Of a stretch of DNA of 64,000 nt, positions 57,809 to 64,000 are shown one piece after another. A program made the position numbers and the translations under genes. The DNA lies in assembly GCF_945859685.1 (NCBI RefSeq), contig NC_079147.1:278481679-278545678 (forward strand), read 5' to 3'. Within the stretch, counting starts at the first letter, position 1, and every line of letters begins with the position of its first letter. Source of the stretch: Eupeodes corollae. Lineage: Eukaryota; Arthropoda; Insecta; Diptera; Syrphidae. The notes under the pieces were generated by a model. The model was given only the letters and a program-made list of their open reading frames with translations. It searched no databases and was not told where the DNA came from.

Positions 57809-58309
57809 TTAGTAATAAATTTGCCCCAATTCACAAAGTTGTTCCGGAGTAAATCTATTTATTTTGAAGTTGCAAGCCAAACTGGGCATAAATCAGGTAG
57901 GAGTTGTTAAAAAGATAGGACTCCGAAGAAAAATGTTGGGGGTTAAAAACCACGCGTCTAAAAATATTTCCTTCTTAGAGTTTCAAAAACTTAAAAATTA
58001 AGTTAGTCTAAAAGATAACTGCAATATAAATTTTTTTTCTTGTGATATTTGATTCTTACAAGAATTGAACCTCAGATCCAACTTCAAAAAAAAAATTGCC
58101 TGCATATATTGTTCTTTATATTTACTTGAACTAAGACTCTATAATTTTCCATTCAAAAATTTATTTATTTTTAAAAATTATTTAAAAGAAGTTTTGTTTG
58201 AAAATATTCTTACTTTACTTGGCATGGAATCATTTTTTATATTAAAAGACTCTTCAAAAGTATATCTTTAAATTTTGTAAAGTACATATTTCAGTTTTTA
58301 ATTTTTTTT
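57809..58309. other. Unassigned AT-rich spacer between repeat R copies
   Basis: No recognisable feature; short frames are low complexity. Confidence 0.4.
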
Positions 58310-59345
58310 AATTTCCCATAGGCAGTTATTGTAATTGGTCCCATTTTTCAAATTGAAAATTTTGACATTTCCCGACGTTTCAAGGTCCCTAGAGTCTAAC
58401 TAAACTAAAAATGTTTTGCTTACATATTTTCGTACGCCCGTACATCCGTACGTTCGCGACGTTTAATTCGTCGTCCATAGCTCATAAACCAGATGAGATA
58501 TCTACATCAAATAAACTGTGTTATAAAGATAATAATACAAAAAGATTCAGAAATGGCTCTCAAGAAAATTACGTGTTTCGTTTTGTTACTGTAGCAGTTT
58601 TAAAAAAAGGTGAACATTTTGGTTAACCCTAAATATCTTACGAATCAAAAACGCTGGAAACTTGAATTTTATATAATATATTTTAACGTGACAAAGTATA
58701 ATTATTGAAAAAATCTAATTAACGGTATTTTTATAAATCAAAAAAAACTGAAAAAAAAAATTGTCATCTATTACGTTTTTTTTGACAGTTTTTTTTATAA
58801 AAAATAAACCATTAAGAAAGCATAACTCAAAGTTGGTAAAAATTGAATTTCGACTCAAATACCTTTTCAAAAATTCCAACCAATTTTACCTTATAAAAAA
58901 ATATTGTTTTCAACATTCAGGAAAATCTAATAATTGACAATTTTTTTTTGCAAAAAAAAAACAATACTAAAACTTGGTAAACATTTTTTTCAAATAGCTT
59001 TTTAAAAATTGCAAATATTGTCCTCAAACTTTTTTTATTTCACAGAAAATATTGTCTTGACATCTCTCAAATTAATTTTATTCATCCAATTTGTAAAAAT
59101 TTAAGAAATGCTACTTAAATTGGTAAAAATTTGTTTTTGACTTAAAATCCAGTTATCAAAAATAGATTTTGAAATCAAATTATTGCATTGTATGCAAAAT
59201 ATTGTTGGTAATTTTAAAATTTTAAGGAATAAATCAACTAACAACTCTTTTTGACCCAACACGAAAACCTACAAACTTTTAAGCAAGACAATTTGACAGA
59301 CGGGATGGGAAGTAATCAGTGTGGGTCGCATTCCAGCCTCTTTTT
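58310..59345 (-). repeat. Repeat R copy
   Basis: It starts atttcccataggcagttattgtaattggtccc, and includes cgacgtttcaaggtccctag, the tccgtacgttcgcgacg stretch, agctcataaaccagatgaga and subrepeats. It ends gacagacgggatgggaag and gtgggtcgcattccagcctc at 59295-59340. Both termini are present. Confidence 0.85.
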
Positions 59346-60026
59346 TATAGTTTAAACTCAAATTCAAATAAAAATAACGAAACATAAACGCTATGGTGAA
59401 CATGATTTAATGAAATAACTTTTTATTATAATTTAATATCCATTCTCATTAAAAAATTTTCATTTGTTGTGTTATTTAACTTCTTTTTATTTGATTTACT
59501 ATAATTGCATTCAAATTATTTTTTTTCATTGGAAGTTAATGTAATCAGTCCAATTTGTTAAAAAGAAAGCCAATTTGTCATATTAAATCAATAATTGAAA
59601 TTTAAACTTTTTTTATGAATATCAGCTAAGTTAATTTAGTGTGGAAATTTCGGAAGAATTATTTAGAAAAAAATGTAAAAACGTGTTTTTGTTTATAATA
59701 CAGTTGCCATACAATAATTTTGTGTACAAGATAAAATAAGTTCGAAGTAAATACCTTCAATTTTTCTCAAGATACTCGAGTCAAAAATCATTTTTTTATT
59801 TGTAGGTCTTTTTTGGAAGTCGAAATCGATTTTTAAAAAATGTAACGAATTAACATAAAAAAGAATCAGTAATTGGTATTCTGATTTTAAAAACTTGGAT
59901 AATTACGAATATTTTGAACAACGAATTTTTTTTAATTTAAAAACAATTATTTTTTTATTCGAAAGTCTTAGCCCTTAACACTCATAAGTTCAGAATTAAA
60001 AAATAAATTTTAGAATTTAAAAGTTT
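59346..60026. other. AT-rich sequence with possible decayed repeat R pieces
   Basis: cattggaagttaatgtaatcagtccaatttgtt at 59529-59561 resembles the R terminus, and about 59695-59830 resembles an R subrepeat in the opposite orientation. Both matches are weak. No gene. Confidence 0.4.
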
Positions 60027-60052
60027 AATTCTCTTTATTCAAATCAAATCAA

Positions 60053-60357
60053 ATGGGGTGGCGCAACAGTCCGTTGTGAACCAGGGCCTAGTGACTTACA
60101 ACTCTCAACCATTCCTGTGTGCGAGTAATGTTGTCAGGAATGGAGGGGACCTACAATTTTATGCCGAATCCGAACGGCTAGTTTGAGAAAGCACTTTTTC
60201 ATGACAAGAATTACTCTTGAAGGATTTGTCAATTCCTCGCAAGAGGCAGTACCCGCGAAAATTAGTTTTTTTAAATTAAGGTGGCACAGGCAGGGATTGA
60301 AGCCAAGACCCCTTGCATGACAGTCCAACGCACTAACCATCATGCCACGGGTACTAC
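60053..60357 (-). mobile_element. tRNA-derived SINE, nearly full length
   Basis: Minus-orientation SINE from tail (aaatcaaatcaaatggggtggcgc) to head (accatcatgccacgggtactac). Body matches 40232-40545 closely. A 15 bp unrelated bit (ttagtttttttaaatta) replaces the ctttagat segment. Flanks aattctctttatt (60027-60039) and aatttctttatt (60358-60369) look like an imperfect TSD. Box B (gattgaag in antisense) is slightly decayed. Confidence 0.9.
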
Positions 60358-60560
60358 AATTTCTTTATTAATTACGTTTATTTCAAATTTTGGAAATATT
60401 AACATATTTAAAAGTAAAAATACAAATACAAATACTTGTAGGCAACAAAGAGTTACAAAGAAAACAAAGGGAATTAGTTAAGCTAAATTAAAATATCTTA
60501 AATATTTTTGTATAAAGCTACATTACTTTTTTCACATTCAGTGTTCGTGAATCCAGCACA

Positions 60561-61000
60561 CTAGATAAACATACATCTAATTTTTGTGTCTACCCAATTG
60601 CGTAGAGTGCTTGCGTACTTCTTGCAGAGGTATATGTTGTACAGGTCTTCAATACTTCTTAGCCAAGAATAGATCTCTTTCGGAATTTTATTTAGTGTCT
60701 CTGATTTTTCAATCGAAAATGTGCCAATGTTATGATGCTTATGCCCGAAACATTTTTTTTTCTTGAAGACTCTTTTACAAAGATGCCATGTGTTTGCATT
60801 GGTAAGGTCTAGATTTTGGTAAAATATGAGCATTTTTTAACGTTTACTATTTAGCTCTATCTTTTAGACGCCCATGATGCCATCTAAAAGATCAACAGAA
60901 CCCGTACATTGATGATTGCGATGTTGATATACCTCGGGTTTGAAGAGCATACCTTTGAACTTCAGTTGAGGATTTTCCAAACGCCTACAGAGACATCAAC
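60561..61000 (-). pseudogene. piggyBac-like transposase, C-terminal fragment
   Basis: The 90-residue open frame (60833-60561) starts MLIFYQNLDLTNANTWHLCK and continues RVFKKKKC and FGHKHHNIGTFSIEKSE. Just upstream in the same frame lie HQCTGSVDLLDGIMGV-stop-KIEL, corresponding to the GGVDxLDxxxGxYKI block with the last catalytic Asp of piggyBac-family transposases. Stops occur at G-V-stop and K-R-stop. The last ~40 residues (IPKEIYSWLRSIEDLYNIYL...) do not look like the usual Cys-rich tail and may be foreign. The family excises and inserts at TTAA; no ends were found. Confidence 0.72.
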
Positions 61001-62038
61001 ATGTTATTCAGAATAGCCTCAATGTTTCTTCCTAACACATTTTTCTAAAGACATTTTGGAGTCAGGTATTCTATTTCTTCTTATGGTACACAAGTGCAAG
61101 AATAACCTCTTTAGGTGAAAATCTAACAGGAATTAAATAAATTATCATTATATCGTTTTAGTAGTTGAAATCATTCACGACAGTCTAACTACGGCGTTAA
61201 AGGACCTTTCTAAATCTGGATCATTTTCCTTAACACTTCTGTCTTAAAAATAAATCAGAAGCACCATACTCAACTTACAGCCCCATTTATCTGATTTCTA
61301 AGAGTAGCATCTTTTAAACGTTTCGAGCTTTTGTGGAGCACAATTGCTCATATAAACAAAATCTTCGTTCAAGATGTTAACTACTGTACAGATTTTAAAA
61401 ACTCTATCAGCTTCAGGATGAGTTCTGCGAAGACATTTTAAGGTACCTTTAAAATAAAGCCACTGCCAAATCTTATCAAATTTGTTTAATAACGTGGTTT
61501 GTTGTACCAGAGGTGTAAAAAAGACCGGGCTCCATTGGTAAACTACTCAAGGAAGCTAAATCAGCGACATAATGTAATCTAAGTCAATAATTTCATGAAT
61601 TTCAGTATCAGTTACACTAAAATAGTTATTTGGATCTTTTAGAACTAGGTATAGATTTTTCTCTATAGAAATTCGGTTGACAAGATCTGATGAAAACAGT
61701 AAGGAAAGAATTGTATTGGAATACCTAAGTCCAATAACTCGGCTCTCAGTGATTCGTCACCACTAAACTCTAACAACTGCTGAGCGTTCAACTCTACATT
61801 TTTGTTCTTCCATCATAATGTTAGCCTTTTCTGACTTGTTCGTTTTTTGACATGCCGCCCGAAATAGATGGAGAAGGTTCTGTTTCTACATAAGATCCAG
61901 AGTCACGATTGTTTTTAATATTGAAGAACCTGCAAAGTACAAAGAAAAACTAAAAAACTATAAATACTTCCAAAAGTTGTTTTTCAACTCAAGAAAAAAC
62001 AATATAATTATATACGAGTATTATTATGAATACTTTCT
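61001..62038. other. Unassigned sequence, possibly more of the piggyBac-like wreck
   Basis: Base composition is less skewed to about 61900, as expected of a decayed coding region on the minus strand, but I could not align any block to a family. No other feature. Confidence 0.35.
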
Positions 62039-62052
62039 AACGTTTAAATTTA
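62039..62052. repeat. TSD of the SINE, left copy
   Basis: aacgtttaaattta is repeated exactly at 62338-62351. Confidence 0.93.
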
Positions 62053-62337
62053 AATAAATAATTTGGGTGGCACAATCTGTTGAGATCTAGGGCCTACTGA
62101 CTAAAAACTTTCAAATATTTCTGTGTGCGGTAATGTTTTCAGGGATGGAGGGGACCTAAAGTTTGAATCCGAATCCGAAAGGCTAATTCGAGAAAGCACT
62201 CTTTATGACAAGAATAACTCTTGAATGATTTTTCAATTCTTCGCAAGACGCAGTAACCGTGAAACAACCATTTTTTTAAGGTTGCACCCAAGACCTCTGG
62301 CCTGACAGCCAAAGCACTATCACGCCACCAATACTAC
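62053..62337 (-). mobile_element. tRNA-derived SINE, diverged, with exact TSDs
   Basis: Minus orientation: aataatttgggtggcac tail end, then ctagggcctactgac, ggatggaggggacc, gagaaagcactctttatgac, to ctatcacgccaccaatactac at the head. Box B region (gcacccaagac) has lost its gatt core. It is more diverged than the copies at 40232 and 60053 although its 14 bp TSD is exact. Confidence 0.92.
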
Positions 62338-62351
62338 AACGTTTAAATTTA
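62338..62351. repeat. TSD of the SINE, right copy
   Basis: Exact 14 bp match to 62039-62052. Confidence 0.93.
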
Positions 62352-64000
62352 TCTTTTCCAATTAAATACTAAATTTATACTAACACCTGGAATATTTTGA
62401 CAGAAATCAGAAAAATACATTGTTTCTCTGATTCCTAAAATCTTATTAAATACATATTTTATACAGTAACTTTTTAAAACGTTCCTTTAAATAGTGAGTG
62501 AAAATTCTTAAAGAAAGTTCTTCTACTTATTTATACCTACCAAGTACCAACCTACCCAAATTGATGGGGTTGAGATACAAAAATAATAAAAAAGCATGTC
62601 AAAAGGATATACAATTTGAAATTCCTTAGCAATGTTGGTGCTTTATTGCACCACCCTTTTGCATAGCACGAAACATCCGGCATGCTTTTGAGATAATTGT
62701 CTCGACTCCCAACCTTTAGGTATGTACTGTACAGTGTACATACCTATATTCAGCTCTTGAAGAAAAGTCACACTTAAGCACGCAATGATGGTGTACAATT
62801 TCAACAACTTGCCATATCTTGATAGCGACTCTCACAATTGCACAAAGCTAACGCGAAAAAAGGAACTCAAACTCACTCACCATAGCTACACACATAATAC
62901 TGTATATATAGATATAATCCTTAGCTATAGATATGTTTACTTCCAACTCAGTTCAGTAATCACCAACATAGCGCACATCCGACGTTATAAAGTCGAGATA
63001 TAAATCACGGAAGCATAGTGGTAGGGCAGATATGGTTGTAGTTCAGGAGCTATACATGTTGCCAAAAGATCGTTAAGAGTGTAGAAATAAAAAAAAAGAG
63101 AAGTGAAAAAAAATCTCAAGTGTTGCAAGTGCATAACCCTTTGGCACGGAATTTCATTAAAACGTTTGAGATTCGCCAGCGTGTTATCATCGCACTTAAA
63201 CTGCCTGAAGATAGAAATTGCAGCTGCAGAAATATTCAAAAGCTTCTCATCTTGTCATCACGAAAATGCTGTAGATAGTGCATCCATTAGTTAAATAGCT
63301 TTCAAAAAATTCATCTAAATAAAAAATATGCAACTCATTATTTGTCACACAACTGGTTTCAATAGTTAACTCTCCTCTTTTCAAAACTCTTCTTCTTCTA
63401 ACCCCATGTCTCCCCCAGTCCAAAAACCAAAATCAAAAAAGTGTTCTCCCAAGTCCAGAGTTAGCACATAAACAGAACGAGGAACATCATGGTACCGGTA
63501 CCTAAGCTAGCTCCTGGCTAGAGGTGCATGCTGCATATGGGTAGGCTATGGCACAGGAACAGGATACACGTTAGTATGGCATCACGTTAGTTGAAAATGT
63601 ATCCGCTTTTTGTTTTCCGTCGCATATTCATTTACAATGTTTATGCATTGAAATTGCTTTCGGAAAGAACAAAAGTGATTCACGTTCAGGTTTTCAAAAT
63701 TCAGTGCTCTTGTTTTGTTTTTTGTTAGCTTCCTGCTTGAGGCCATGGAATGGATATTCTTTGAGCTACATTATTCCTGCTCTGCAGCAGTAACATAAAA
63801 ATGACTGTCAAGCTCAAAGGCATGGAAAATATCATCATATTGCATCAGCTCAGCATAAGAGGATGGAAATCATTTTTATTCCCTTGTTATCCTTTTTTTG
63901 AATTCCGTTTTGTTTTTTATTTTAAAGGATTCTACCGGAGTTTTTTGGTTATATTCGTTTTTGATAATGTGATGTAGTTAGGAAATATTATGAGTTTTGG
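62352..64000. other. Unassigned sequence with one inverted repeat
   Basis: No gene or TE recognised. The sequence at 62900-63000 has TATA-like words and two tcagt initiator-like words (62948 and 62953), but spacing does not fit a core promoter well and no coding region follows. The region looks unique, so an exon or regulatory DNA of a neighbouring gene is possible. Confidence 0.35.
62717..62746. repeat. Perfect inverted repeat, 11 bp arms, 8 nt spacer
   Basis: taggtatgtac at 62717-62727 is the exact reverse complement of 62736-62746. The spacer is tgtacagt. Shares the aggtatgta core with the hairpin at 29644-29675. Function unknown. Confidence 0.85.

Noticed and set aside
62900..63000. Insect core promoter (TATA and tcagt initiators).
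   Set aside because: Spacing between TATA-like word and initiators is off (about 47 nt), the downstream element does not fit, and no coding exon follows.
1..64000. CRISPR array, operon, phage or other prokaryotic system.
   Set aside because: Content is eukaryotic retrotransposons, DNA transposon remnants and AT-rich intergenic DNA; no regularly spaced repeats or bacterial gene organisation are present.

Overview
The window is AT-rich eukaryotic DNA, most likely from an insect and probably a dipteran, judged from the kinds of transposable element present. I found no convincing host protein-coding gene, no rRNA and no true tRNA gene. Nearly everything recognisable is a transposable element (TE) in some state of decay, a lineage-specific interspersed repeat (called repeat R here), or part of a large duplicated block. 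All protein calls rest on motif recognition by eye; no search was run.

Layout. 1-1920: a non-autonomous-looking Helitron with both ends visible (47-1454, minus) sits inside a copy of repeat R. 1917-14922: copy 1 of a large duplication, holding an old reverse-transcriptase (RT) remnant, a 522 bp retroelement tail, repeat R copies, a well-conserved non-coding block and an internally deleted RTE-like retrotransposon. 14923-15122: a 200 bp assembly gap. 15123-20935: more repeat R, a 383 bp tandem duplication, RT fragments, and a CR1-like element split by a Penelope-like element that carries a hammerhead-like motif. 22885-25215: RTE fragments flanking the 5' half of an LOA/I-like element with a perfect 159 bp tandem duplication. 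27790-28380: repeat R with a SINE piece. 29722-40218: copy 2 of the large duplication.

40219-44430: a complete tRNA-derived SINE with target-site duplications (TSDs), then wrecks of a CR1/Jockey-type element, a Tc1/mariner transposase, a piggyBac-like transposase and an unnamed TE-associated protein. 46395-54140: a nested set in which one old CR1/Jockey-type element is interrupted by a nearly intact 3.2 kb relative and by an RNase H-bearing LOA/I-like element, each with visible TSDs. 56640-62350: three SINE copies, repeat R copies and a second piggyBac-like fragment. The remaining stretches are AT-rich with nothing I can identify.

The genes do not form a pathway. The sequence reads as a record of successive insertions: the TSDs, paralogous empty sites and interrupted reading frames allow the order of several events to be read directly. 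The most unusual signals are copy-specific perfect inverted repeats in duplication copy 1, strongly uneven divergence between the two copies, and repeat R, whose ends carry a shared palindromic motif.
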